Positions 8,567 through 16,187 of a DNA stretch of 64,000 nucleotides are shown one piece after another (position 1 is the first letter of the stretch; every line of letters starts with the position of its first letter). The notes beneath the pieces were generated by a model that was not told where the DNA came from, searched no databases, and saw only the letters and a program-made list of their open reading frames with translations. Source of the DNA: Ammoniphilus oxalaticus (GTDB lineage: Bacteria; Bacillota; Bacilli; Aneurinibacillales; RAOX-1); the NCBI RefSeq assembly GCF_003609605.1, contig NZ_MCHY01000001.1:1-64000 (forward strand), written 5' to 3'. Both the position numbers and the translations under genes were made by a program.

Positions 8567-8934
8567 GTCACTGGCAATTGCAGATTGAAACGGTTGATGG
8601 ACAAGCCTTATCCGTTTCATATGATGATCTGGAGCGTTGGAAAGATGCGACCATTCCTGTAGAGGAATATGTTCCAGGCAAACAGGCGGAAGCGGTTTAT
8701 GTAAAAGATATTTTACGCCAGCATGCTCTGTTAGAAGGATTTTCACGGGCAGTATTTACTGCGGAAGATGGTTTTAAACAAAAGGCAAGCAAGGAAGAAC
8801 TGGACCAAGCGTTTTTTGTGTTTAAACAGAATGGAGAACCGATGAATGCCGGGGCTCGTCTGTACGTGCCTGATGGCAGAAGTGACTGCCTCAATGTGAA
8901 ATCCGTCATCCAAATTCAATTGGAACAGGCATAA
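8563..8934 (+). CDS. Small SUOX-fold-like protein of the Moco operon
   Basis: A 123-residue protein whose second half (FTAEDGF..., then a helix, then FVFKQNGEPM and a VKSV-IQIQLE ending) follows the pattern of the oxidoreductase molybdopterin-binding (SUOX) fold. It is shorter than a complete domain of this type, and the cysteine that would bind molybdenum is not recognisable, so it is probably not an enzyme by itself. The ATG overlaps the moaB stop by four bases. A binding, chaperone or regulatory role in cofactor use is an inference from operon context; fold assignment is by eye. Confidence 0.6.
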   Translation: MSHWQLQIETVDGQALSVSYDDLERWKDATIPVEEYVPGKQAEAVYVKDILRQHALLEGFSRAVFTAEDGFKQKASKEELDQAFFVFKQNGEPMNAGARLYVPDGRSDCLNVKSVIQIQLEQA

Positions 8935-8952
8935 GGATGCAAATGGCAAGGA

Positions 8953-8984
8953 AGAGGAGACCGAAATCGGCTCCTCTGTTTTTT
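8953..8984 (+). terminator. Terminator of the moaC operon
   Basis: AGAGGAG/CTCCTCT stem extended by CCG/CGG, then G and six T. Confidence 0.85.
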
Positions 8985-8996
8985 ATGTTAGTGTTA

Positions 8997-9104
8997 TTAA
9001 TCAAAAAAACCGCCACTATATTCATCATCTTGAAAAAAGAATAGGATCAATAACACGACGATGGCGACGATGATCCAACCGCTATAGTCTTCAAAAAAAC
9101 TCAT
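8997..9104 (-). CDS. Small single-pass membrane protein (35 aa)
   Basis: A short reading frame begins with ATG at 9104, preceded on its strand by AGGAAGGGAG. The product starts MSFFEDYSGW, continues with an almost pure Ile/Val/Leu/Phe membrane segment (about residues 10-24), and ends with an acidic QDDEYSGGFFD tail. It resembles in layout the tiny YjcZ-type proteins of spore formers, but I do not recognise it as that family. It sits convergent to the moaC operon. Confidence 0.6.
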   Translation of the reverse strand: MSFFEDYSGWIIVAIVVLLILFFFQDDEYSGGFFD

Positions 9105-9210
9105 GTCAATCTCCCTTCCTTCGATACTACGCTTATAGTAGCCTATTCTTGGAAGGGGTAATTGGGAACCAAAACAGCCTTGTCAATGATGAATGAAGGG
9201 AGGAGTCGAC

Positions 9211-9621
9211 TTGAAGGAAATAGAAGTTGTCGCCGCGGTCATTTATGAGCGAGAACGAGGTTTTCTTTGCGCCTTACGGGGACCAAAGATGTCATTAGCT
9301 GGGTTATGGGAGTTCCCAGGGGGAAAGGTAGAGCCAGGCGAAGATCATAAACAAGCTTTAAAAAGGGAGATCAAGGAAGAACTAGGTTGTGTGATCGACG
9401 TGGGCGAACCGATCGTTTCAATCACGCATGACTATGAAGATGTCCGAGTGCGTCTTCATACGTATTGGGTTACGCAGTTTGATCGAGCGCCGATCGCCAA
9501 GGAACATGAGCAACTCGATTGGGTTTCCCTCGACAATCTGCTCAAATTAGATTGGGCCCCCGCTGATATTCCCACAGTACAAAAAGTTTTAGCGAGTAAG
9601 CAACATAATTCGTTGTCATAA
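9211..9621 (+). CDS. Nudix hydrolase, 8-oxo-dGTP diphosphatase type
   Basis: Probably removes oxidised nucleotides from the pool (MutT-like). The Nudix box runs from about residue 38 to 60: GGKVEPGED, then REIKEELG. An early LWEFPGG is typical of MutT. I choose TTG at 9211 because GGGAGGAG lies six bases before it; the in-frame ATG at 9193 would put that ribosome site inside the gene. Length from the TTG is 136 residues, normal for MutT. Confidence 0.85.
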   Translation: MKEIEVVAAVIYERERGFLCALRGPKMSLAGLWEFPGGKVEPGEDHKQALKREIKEELGCVIDVGEPIVSITHDYEDVRVRLHTYWVTQFDRAPIAKEHEQLDWVSLDNLLKLDWAPADIPTVQKVLASKQHNSLS

Positions 9622-9671
9622 TTGAGAAACTAATCTTGAAAAGCATCAATAAACGGGAGGGAAGTGTAGTT

Positions 9672-9824
9672 ATGTCGAAATACAATTATCTTGATGAAGT
9701 CCCTTTAGCCGATTTAACATCAGAACAATTGAGTATTGTTCAACAGGCAGAAGCGAGCCTCAGCAATAAGGATGTGGATGATCCTGTTTATTTGATTGCT
9801 TTTCGAAAAGCCCACGATGAGTAA
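9672..9824 (+). CDS. Small soluble hypothetical protein (50 aa)
   Basis: Not recognised. The ATG at 9672 is preceded by CGGGAGGGA at good spacing; an upstream in-frame ATG at 9636 has no such site. The product is acidic, helical in character and without Cys or membrane segments (it begins MSKYNYLDEV). The terminator 9845-9878 lies just beyond its stop. Confidence 0.6.
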   Translation: MSKYNYLDEVPLADLTSEQLSIVQQAEASLSNKDVDDPVYLIAFRKAHDE

Positions 9825-9844
9825 GCATCTTCTCATTACAGAGT

Positions 9845-9878
9845 AAAAAACTGCTGGCTATGTTGTCAGCAGTTTTTT
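9845..9878. terminator. Bidirectional terminator
   Basis: CTGCTG/CAGCAG stem flanked by six A on one side and six T on the other. Serves the small gene on the + strand and overlaps the stop codon of the protease gene on the - strand. Confidence 0.85.
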
Positions 9879-10593
9879 ACTTTCCTAAAAACTTCCCGAC
9901 TCGCTGTTTAATACTGTCAATGCCTACGGCAAACCCTAAACCTTGATTATTTTTTATAATAAAGGCATTCATACCAACTACTTCACCGTTTAAGTTGATG
10001 AGCGGTCCTCCGCTATTTCCAGGATTGATCGCGCAATCGGTTTGGATAATGTCTTCGTATAATTTGCTTGAGATGCGCACGGGCCGATTTTTGGCGCTAA
10101 TGATTCCTTTCGTAACAGAGTGTTCAAGTCCCATTGGATTGCCGACGGAAATGACAAACTCGCCAACTTTGCTTTCTTCTGAGCTACCAATAGGCAAAGG
10201 TGGTAAAGGACGTCGGGTAGGGATTTGTAAAACAGCGAGGTCTCTTTTTGGATCCGACCAAACAATTTTTGCGGTACGTTGTTCGCCGCTATATAATTTC
10301 ACCATAATTTCTTTCGCTTGACTCACCACGTGCTCGCTTGTCAGGATGTAGCCGTTTGGATGGGTAATAAATCCTGTTCCAAAACTTCTCGTCGCGCTCG
10401 TGTTTTGATCGCTGTTCGGTAATAAAAAAGAGAACAAAAATTCACTTTGTCTATTCGTTGCCTTATCTTTCGTTTCGATGGAAATCACACTATGTTTTGC
10501 TTTTTCCACGATGGGAACGAAGTAATTTCCTGGGTGATTACAAGCGGCTGTTTTTGATCGAAATCGAGTGGAATATACGGGTTTCCGTCTCAC
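9877..10593 (-). CDS. Trypsin-like serine protease of the HtrA/S1C type, no PDZ domain
   Basis: A 238-residue protease domain with triad His88 (TSEHVV), Asp118 (RDLAVL) and Ser194 (GNSGGP). Family members in Bacillus (HtrA, HtrB, YyxA) have an N-terminal membrane anchor and a C-terminal PDZ domain; both are absent. No signal peptide is visible, so the product may be cytoplasmic, unless exported by an unusual route. The GTG start at 10593 is well supported by AAGGAGGG seven bases upstream, which argues against a missing N-terminal exon-like extension. Substrate unknown. Confidence 0.85.
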   Translation of the reverse strand: MRRKPVYSTRFRSKTAACNHPGNYFVPIVEKAKHSVISIETKDKATNRQSEFLFSFLLPNSDQNTSATRSFGTGFITHPNGYILTSEHVVSQAKEIMVKLYSGEQRTAKIVWSDPKRDLAVLQIPTRRPLPPLPIGSSEESKVGEFVISVGNPMGLEHSVTKGIISAKNRPVRISSKLYEDIIQTDCAINPGNSGGPLINLNGEVVGMNAFIIKNNQGLGFAVGIDSIKQRVGKFLGK

Positions 10594-10823
10594 CTGATGA
10601 ACCCTCCTTCATCTTCGGTTGGTTACGTGACGACAGGTTCTTAACTCAATATATGAATAACATGAACGGTTGCCTTATAAAAGCGATAATATCCGCGAAT
10701 GTACCGAGCGGAAAGTTGAGGTTTGATTTATTTTCTGGAAATTACACAATAAGCTGTTGAAGGTTTGGAGAAAGTAAGCGAAAATATAAGGAGATCATTT
10801 AGAAATAAGAGTGGGGATATGAC

Positions 10824-11774
10824 ATGGGAAAGCTAGCCGTTGTGGCAATAGGCGGGAACTCGTTAGTAAAGGATAATAACTTTTCTGTTCAGGCTCAATA
10901 TGAAGCGGTATGTATCATTGCCTCGAATATAGCGGATATGGTTCAAGAGGGTTGTGAGGTGGTCGTTACTTATGGAAACGGGCCGCAAGTCGGCTTTGCT
11001 TTGCGACGATCGGAAATTGCTCATGATGTCGCGGGTTTGTCCGTTTCGCCCCTTGTCAATTGTGTTGCAGACACGCAAGGCGGGATTGGGTACCAAATCC
11101 AACAGGCATTAATGAATGAATTTATTCACAGAGGCGTTAACAAAAAAGTTGTTACAGTGATTACGCAAGTGGAAGTGTGCAGCAATGATCCAGGGTTTCA
11201 AAATCCAACGAAGCCGGTCGGGTCTTTTTATACAAAGCAACAAGCGGAGCAACTAATGGAGGATTACCCAGAATGGACGATGATTGAAGATTCGGGCCGT
11301 GGGTATAGAAGGGTGGTGCCTTCCCCGAAACCGATTCGCATTTTAGAGAAAGATGCGATTAAATCATTAATCCATGACGGATATGTGGTGATCGCGGTCG
11401 GCGGCGGCGGGATTCCAGTCGTTAAATCAGACGCCAACACGTATGCGGGAATTGACGCGGTAATAGATAAAGATTATGCGACGAGTTTGCTCGCGGAAAA
11501 AATTGAAGCGGATATTTTAATTATGACGACAGGGGTTCCAAAAGTATGCATTAATTTTGGAAAGCCGAATCAAATGTCGTTGGATCGGATTACAGTGGAA
11601 GAAACGAAACGATACTTAATGGAGAGACATTTTTTAAATGGGAGCATGTTGCCTAAAATTGAGGCGAGTTTAAACTTTTTGAAGAAAAGTGGCACGAAAG
11701 TGATTATTACGAACCCGCAAAGTTTAAAAAACGCGGTTAATGAGTTAGCGGGGACCCATATCGTTAAATTATAG
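10824..11774 (+). CDS. arcC: Carbamate kinase
   Basis: Transfers phosphate between carbamoyl phosphate and ADP, normally the last, ATP-yielding step of arginine, agmatine or purine-ring catabolism. The amino-acid kinase fold is clear: AVVAIGGNSL at the start, YGNGPQVG, and VIAVGGGGIPV. Length (316) is normal. No arginine deiminase, ornithine carbamoyltransferase, antiporter or oxamate gene is adjacent, so the source of carbamoyl phosphate is not shown. The ribosome site is weak (GTGGGGAT). Confidence 0.93.
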   Translation: MGKLAVVAIGGNSLVKDNNFSVQAQYEAVCIIASNIADMVQEGCEVVVTYGNGPQVGFALRRSEIAHDVAGLSVSPLVNCVADTQGGIGYQIQQALMNEFIHRGVNKKVVTVITQVEVCSNDPGFQNPTKPVGSFYTKQQAEQLMEDYPEWTMIEDSGRGYRRVVPSPKPIRILEKDAIKSLIHDGYVVIAVGGGGIPVVKSDANTYAGIDAVIDKDYATSLLAEKIEADILIMTTGVPKVCINFGKPNQMSLDRITVEETKRYLMERHFLNGSMLPKIEASLNFLKKSGTKVIITNPQSLKNAVNELAGTHIVKL

Positions 11775-11795
11775 CTGAACGCGCGTAGTCTATCA

Positions 11796-11826
11796 CAACG
11801 GGGTGTCAAACATGACAGCCCCGTTG
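11796..11826. other. Strong hairpin without T tract between arcC and TerC genes
   Basis: CAACGGGG and CCCCGTTG pair, extended by GTCA/TGAC, around a four-base loop. It lies between convergent genes and may stop or stabilise both transcripts, but lacks the T-run of a classic terminator. Confidence 0.55.
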
Positions 11827-11855
11827 CGCTGATTTAGACAACGTTAATCGAGTGA

Positions 11856-12554
11856 CTAGACAACATTTTGAACATCAGGTTTTATTTGGGCTCGTTTTGC
11901 CCTTTGTTGAAAAAAAATGAATAATAATACGAGACCAAGCGTGAATGCGTGAATCACCCAAGACAACCAGCCCCACTGGGCAAGCGCAAGTTCCCCGACC
12001 ATTTGATCGTGAACAATCATTGTCCCCGAAGTCCAAGCTAAAATGAGAGCTCCAATCTGGACGATCACCGGAAAACGGTCCATCAGTGTGACAATCCATT
12101 TACTGCCCCAGACAACAATTGGAATACTAATTGCTAAACCGATCACGACAAGCAACATATTACCTTGAGAAGCCCCGGCAATTGCCAGCACGTTATCGAC
12201 ACCCATAATGATGTCAGCAATAATAATTGTCCGAATCGCCTGCATCAAACCCGTTTCTGCTTTAATATTTTCGGAATCATCGCCACTTTTTAATAATTTA
12301 ATCGCAACAATGAGCAATAGCAATCCACCGATCGCTTGGAGAAATGGAATCCGTAATAGCCAAACTGCGCCAAGTGTCATTAAAATTCGCACAATGATTG
12401 CCCCGAACGTTCCCCATAAAATTGCTTTATTCCGCTGTTGGAGCGGAAGATTGCGACTCGCTAAGGCAATCACGACCGCGTTATCCCCAGCCAACACGAT
12501 ATCAATCATAATAATCGTTGCTAGGCTCATCCAAAATTCTGCTTCAAAAATCAT
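11856..12554 (-). CDS. TerC-family membrane protein under Mn riboswitch (YjbE-like)
   Basis: Integral membrane protein with about seven to eight helices and the TerC signatures DIVLAGDNAVV and, in the second half, DIIMGVDNVLAIAGAS; the paired Asp residues are thought to handle a metal ion. TerC proteins of Bacillales help export or metallate with Mn2+. The yybP-ykoY riboswitch upstream ties this copy to manganese excess. I place the start at ATG 12554, after AAAGGGAGG; the frame extends to 12575 but that would include the ribosome site. A second TerC gene at 38543-39223 lacks the riboswitch. Confidence 0.9.
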   Translation of the reverse strand: MIFEAEFWMSLATIIMIDIVLAGDNAVVIALASRNLPLQQRNKAILWGTFGAIIVRILMTLGAVWLLRIPFLQAIGGLLLLIVAIKLLKSGDDSENIKAETGLMQAIRTIIIADIIMGVDNVLAIAGASQGNMLLVVIGLAISIPIVVWGSKWIVTLMDRFPVIVQIGALILAWTSGTMIVHDQMVGELALAQWGWLSWVIHAFTLGLVLLFIFFQQRAKRAQIKPDVQNVV

Positions 12555-12596
12555 TTTTTTCCCTCCCTTTTTCAATGCTTGTTGCTGTTAAAAAAC

Positions 12597-12760
12597 AAAA
12601 AAGACCCCTGCCCTTATCAAAGATAAGAAGGCAAAGGTCTTGCTAAGCACGTCATTCATATGTACCAACAAAGCCGGTGGAAGAAAACCACGTAATGACG
12701 ACTTTGTTTCAGGGTGTTTTTAAAATCCCTGACAGCTACTCCCCTTTGTGAGGGTATTGA
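12597..12760 (-). promoter_or_regulatory. yybP-ykoY Mn2+ riboswitch with terminator
   Basis: Read on the minus strand, AAAGGGGAGTAGC (12737-12750) and the later AGCAAGACCTTTGCC are the conserved blocks of the manganese-sensing yybP-ykoY element. Between them lie the GC-rich paired arms. The element ends in a terminator hairpin (AGACC..., GGTCT-like arms and T-run, about 12595-12642), so Mn2+ binding should allow read-through into the TerC gene. The family is well established for TerC/MntP control. Confidence 0.9.
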
Positions 12761-12895
12761 TTTGTTAGATAAATATTATACTACCATGAACGAAACGTCA
12801 AGTAGAATCATATGTATCTATTTTTAGAAAATTGGTTTAGTTTAGAGACCTCTTGGAAATAATGGGAACAGCAACAGAAACAGGAGGGTTTAAAG

Positions 12896-13126
12896 ATGGA
12901 ACAAGTGAATCAAATTGGGGATGAAGAGACTCCTATTTTTCAAATTTCGATCGGACAAACGTTTAAACCTTACGCATGGAGAGCAAGTCATCACATGGAT
13001 TTTCAGTTTGAATGTTTATATTGCGATTCCGAATCGTTAAAAGGATACCAAGTCGAAGACCAGTATGGAAATATGGGGAAAATTGCGACTTGTCCAGACT
13101 GTGAGCGTGTCAACGCAAAATATTAA
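12896..13126 (+). CDS. Small zinc-ribbon-like protein (76 aa)
   Basis: Not recognised as a named family. The product has two knuckles, CLYC and CPDC, about 34 residues apart near the C-terminus, suggesting one zinc ion. The ATG at 12896 follows GGAGGGTTTAAAG. It is followed by its own terminator, so it appears to be a single-gene unit between the Mn riboswitch and a transport operon. Confidence 0.7.
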   Translation: MEQVNQIGDEETPIFQISIGQTFKPYAWRASHHMDFQFECLYCDSESLKGYQVEDQYGNMGKIATCPDCERVNAKY

Positions 13127-13140
13127 TCGAACTTTTATAG

Positions 13141-13180
13141 AAGATCTCGCGGGTGATGGGAAGGCCGCTGAGATCTTTTT
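13141..13180 (+). terminator. Terminator after the zinc-ribbon gene
   Basis: AAGATCTC pairs with GAGATCTT, inner GCGG/CCGC can extend the stem, and a T-tract follows. Confidence 0.75.
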
Positions 13181-13283
13181 AAATTTTGTGACAAATAAAC
13201 GACACTTCCCATTGAATACTGTACTTGATTGTTCTAGCTGTGTTTTAATCTAATTAATGTTAAAAACAGGGGGAGGGTTTTTA

Positions 13284-13397
13284 ATGGGGTCTCAAACGAT
13301 TACGATGTTTGGTTTGATTGCATCGATGGCAATTCCGATTGTTTTGTTAACTACCGTTTTTATAAAATCGCGTAAGAGGACAAACGAACAAAACTGA
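13284..13397 (+). CDS. Small single-pass membrane protein (about 37 aa)
   Basis: A short frame begins with ATG shortly after GGGGGAGGG and ends with TGA inside a terminator stem. The product has one hydrophobic segment (MFGLIASMAIPIVLLTTVF) followed by a basic tail KSRKRTNEQN. Family unknown. The start coordinate may be off by one base because I counted it by hand. Confidence 0.5.
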   Translation: MGSQTITMFGLIASMAIPIVLLTTVFIKSRKRTNEQN

Positions 13398-13423
13398 CCT
13401 GAAAGGGTTAGTTTTGTTTTTTT
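13388..13423 (+). terminator. Terminator overlapping the small membrane gene
   Basis: ACAAAACTGACC pairs with GGGTTAGTTTTGT and is followed by seven T. The 5' arm includes the stop codon of the small gene. Confidence 0.8.
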
Positions 13424-13462
13424 ATATTAAGGGCAAAATGGGGGCAGGGAGGTTGAAATGAG

Positions 13463-15094
13463 ATGAAACAAATTCGAATCCTGCTTCCAACGACATTTTT
13501 CATTGTATTTTTGTTTGTTTTGGTTCAAGTCAGCGTGGGGCAAAAATTTTTGACAAGCTCAACTAAGGAAACTAAAAATCACTTGATTATTGGAACGATT
13601 GGGTCACCGACTTTATTTAATCCGTATTTTTCAGCGGATTCATCTAGCGGACAGGTGGAAGCGTTGTTGTTTAACGGCTTGATTACTTACGACGACCAAT
13701 TACAACCGATTCCAGATCTTGCGGAGCGTTGGGAAGTGTCAGAGGACGGTTATAGTTGGACTTTTCATTTGAAAAAAGGGGTCCAATTTCACGATGGACA
13801 AGAAGTGACCGCCCGTGATGTCGTTTTTTCATACAATATACCACGCTCTCAAAAGTATGCGGGGCCACGGGCTTCTGACTTTGAGAAGATTCAATCGATT
13901 CGCGCCGTGGATCGTCACACCGTTCAATTTGTATTAAGCGAGCCGTACGCCCCTTTTTTAAGTGTATGTTCGTTCGCGATTTTACCCGCCCACCAATTGG
14001 AACAAGTCCCTGTCGAACAATTGGCTGAACATCCGTTTAACACGAAACAGCCGATCGGAACCGGTCCTTATCGTTTTGTCGAGTGGAAAGACGGACAATA
14101 TATTCAGCTGCAAGCGAACCCTAATTTTTTCAAGGCAGCGCCAAGCATCGAGTACCTTTATTTTCGGATTGTTCCCGACCAAAATGCGCAATTGATTCAA
14201 TTACAATCGGGGGCGATCGACTGGATGGGCATTCCCGCTACCGATTTGACGGTCGGCCGTTTATTTGAAAAACAGGGGAAAACGAAGTTGCATTCAGCGC
14301 CATCCCTATCCTATACATACATTGGCTATAATTTGAACCGATCTCAGTTTCAGGATGTTCGTGTTAGACAAGCTTTAACGTATGCGATTGATCGGCAAAA
14401 AATAGTGGACGTTGTCTTAGAAGGAGAAGGACAAGTCGCTCATACGCATGGTTCTCCGCTTAGCTGGGCGTACAACGACGACATTTCCACTTTTGAGTAT
14501 GATCCTGAAAAGGCGAAGAAATTATTAAAAGAAGCGGGATGGATCGATACAGATGGTGATGGCATTTTAGAAAAAGACGGGGAGAAACTTACTTTCGTTT
14601 TGCTGACGAACCAAGGCAATAAGATTCGTGAGATGACTGCTCAGATCGTCCAACAACAGTGGGCAGAAATTGGCGTGAATGTGACTCTGCAATTTATGGA
14701 ATGGAGCGCTTTTATCCACAATTATGTGGATACTAAAAAGTTTGACGCCGTTTTATTAGGATGGTCGTTAGGGGTCGATCCTGATCCGACCGCGATTTGG
14801 CATAGCGCGGAAAGTGAACGCGGTTTGAATTATATTAGTTACGATAATTCTGAAGTGGATCGCTTGTTAGAGGCGAATACACGGGCATTGGATCCACAAG
14901 AACGGAAACAAATTTTAAATCAGTTTCAACAAATTATCGCGAAGGAACAACCATACACGTTTCTATATTATTCAAACGGGATTACCGCTTTTCCCCCGCA
15001 ATTACAAGGGTTTATTCCGCATCCCGCCGCTTCGTTTTACAATATTCATCACTGGCGATTTTCCAGACCATCGGAAGAGGAGTCTCAATCATGA
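13463..15094 (+). CDS. Peptide/nickel-type ABC transporter substrate-binding protein
   Basis: Family 5 extracellular binding protein (DppA/OppA/NikA fold) that feeds the two permeases downstream. The N-terminus has a hydrophobic export segment (about residues 8-26) but no lipobox cysteine, so it is either secreted or membrane-anchored, unlike most Gram-positive homologues. Typical blocks are visible: GVQFHDGQEVTARDV near residue 110 and IGTGPYRFVEW near 195. Length 543 is normal. Ligand (peptide, nickel chelate or other) cannot be decided. No ATPase gene follows in this window, so the importer must borrow one. Confidence 0.9.
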   Translation: MKQIRILLPTTFFIVFLFVLVQVSVGQKFLTSSTKETKNHLIIGTIGSPTLFNPYFSADSSSGQVEALLFNGLITYDDQLQPIPDLAERWEVSEDGYSWTFHLKKGVQFHDGQEVTARDVVFSYNIPRSQKYAGPRASDFEKIQSIRAVDRHTVQFVLSEPYAPFLSVCSFAILPAHQLEQVPVEQLAEHPFNTKQPIGTGPYRFVEWKDGQYIQLQANPNFFKAAPSIEYLYFRIVPDQNAQLIQLQSGAIDWMGIPATDLTVGRLFEKQGKTKLHSAPSLSYTYIGYNLNRSQFQDVRVRQALTYAIDRQKIVDVVLEGEGQVAHTHGSPLSWAYNDDISTFEYDPEKAKKLLKEAGWIDTDGDGILEKDGEKLTFVLLTNQGNKIREMTAQIVQQQWAEIGVNVTLQFMEWSAFIHNYVDTKKFDAVLLGWSLGVDPDPTAIWHSAESERGLNYISYDNSEVDRLLEANTRALDPQERKQILNQFQQIIAKEQPYTFLYYSNGITAFPPQLQGFIPHPAASFYNIHHWRFSRPSEEESQS

Positions 15095-15108
15095 GGCTTC
15101 TCTTTTTT
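15075..15108 (+). terminator. Attenuating terminator between binding protein and permeases
   Basis: A 13-pair stem (AAGAGGAGTCTCA with its complement, two G-U pairs) around loop ATCA, followed by six T. It overlaps the stop codon of the binding-protein gene and probably lowers permease expression. Confidence 0.75.
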
Positions 15109-15187
15109 CGTCCGCGATGAACCCGCTTCTAAACTTGTCCAACCGATCATAGACATAAAAAGGGACAAGTAATGTGGTGAAGGAGTC

Positions 15188-16150
15188 GTGGGAAAATTGC
15201 TAGCCTATCTTTTTAGACGGTTGTTGCAAGCGATCCCGCTATTATTTGGGATTAGTTTGATCTCGTTTTTTATGATGCATCTTGCTCCTGGCGGCCCAAC
15301 GGACGTGATGATGGACCCGCAAGTAAAACCCGAGGATCGCGAACGAATGATGAAAGATCTCGGTTTAGATCAGCCGCCTTGGCTGCAATATGTACATTGG
15401 GTGACACGGTTTGCCCAGGGAGATTGGGGCGTGTCATTTATTCGCAAGCAACCTGTTTTGGAGTTGATCTTGGAACGTTTGCCGCAAACGATGTTGTTGA
15501 TGGGGAGTTCGTTTTTATTTGCGGCGGCTTTTTCAATTCCGATTGGGATTTTAGCGGCCAAACGCAAAAATACGTGGATTGATTATACGTCGTCTTTCGT
15601 CGCTTTTTTAGGACTGGCTACACCGAACTTTTGGCTTGGGATGATGTTAATGATGGTTTTTTCCGTATATTTAAATCTACTTCCCGCGGGTGGCATGGTT
15701 GGCATGATCGAGGGACAAGGACATATTTTGGACTTCATTAAACATCTGATCCTGCCCGCGATCACGCTAGGAACGGCGGATATGGCGGCCTTAACTCGAT
15801 ATACGCGGTCGAGCATGCTTGAAGTGTTCGGACAGAATTACATGGTCACGGCGCGAGCGAAAGGGTTGCGGGAATGGGTCGTTATTTATAAGCACGGTTT
15901 ACGCAATGGGCTCATTCCGATTGTGACCATCTTCGGGCTAAGCTTGCCTTCTTTTTTCGGAGGAGCGGTCATCGTCGAAAAAATCTTTGCGTATCCGGGA
16001 ATTGGATTGTTGTTTTTGGATGCTGTCTTTCAGCGAGACTATCCGATTATCATGGCAATCACGATGATTTCTGCTTGCCTTGTTGTGCTTGGAAATCTAT
16101 TAGCTGATATCTTGTATGCCGCCCTAGACCCGAGGATTGAATATAAATAG
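15188..16150 (+). CDS. ABC transporter permease, DppB type
   Basis: First membrane subunit of the peptide/nickel-type importer. Six membrane segments; the BPD_transp_1 EAA loop reads MVTARAKGLREW. N-terminal LAYLFRRLLQAIPLLFGIS is typical of DppB/OppB. The GTG at 15188 lies only two bases after AAGGAG; the in-frame TTG at 15197 has better spacing and is a plausible alternative start. Followed after a short gap by the second permease. Confidence 0.93.
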   Translation: MGKLLAYLFRRLLQAIPLLFGISLISFFMMHLAPGGPTDVMMDPQVKPEDRERMMKDLGLDQPPWLQYVHWVTRFAQGDWGVSFIRKQPVLELILERLPQTMLLMGSSFLFAAAFSIPIGILAAKRKNTWIDYTSSFVAFLGLATPNFWLGMMLMMVFSVYLNLLPAGGMVGMIEGQGHILDFIKHLILPAITLGTADMAALTRYTRSSMLEVFGQNYMVTARAKGLREWVVIYKHGLRNGLIPIVTIFGLSLPSFFGGAVIVEKIFAYPGIGLLFLDAVFQRDYPIIMAITMISACLVVLGNLLADILYAALDPRIEYK

Positions 16151-16187
16151 AAGAATGGGGATAGCCAGGAAACAGAGGAGGATCCAG

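Noticed and set aside
10458-10760. 100-codon frame between the protease and carbamate kinase genes
   Set aside because: Mostly antisense to the start of the protease gene; no ribosome site and no family signal.
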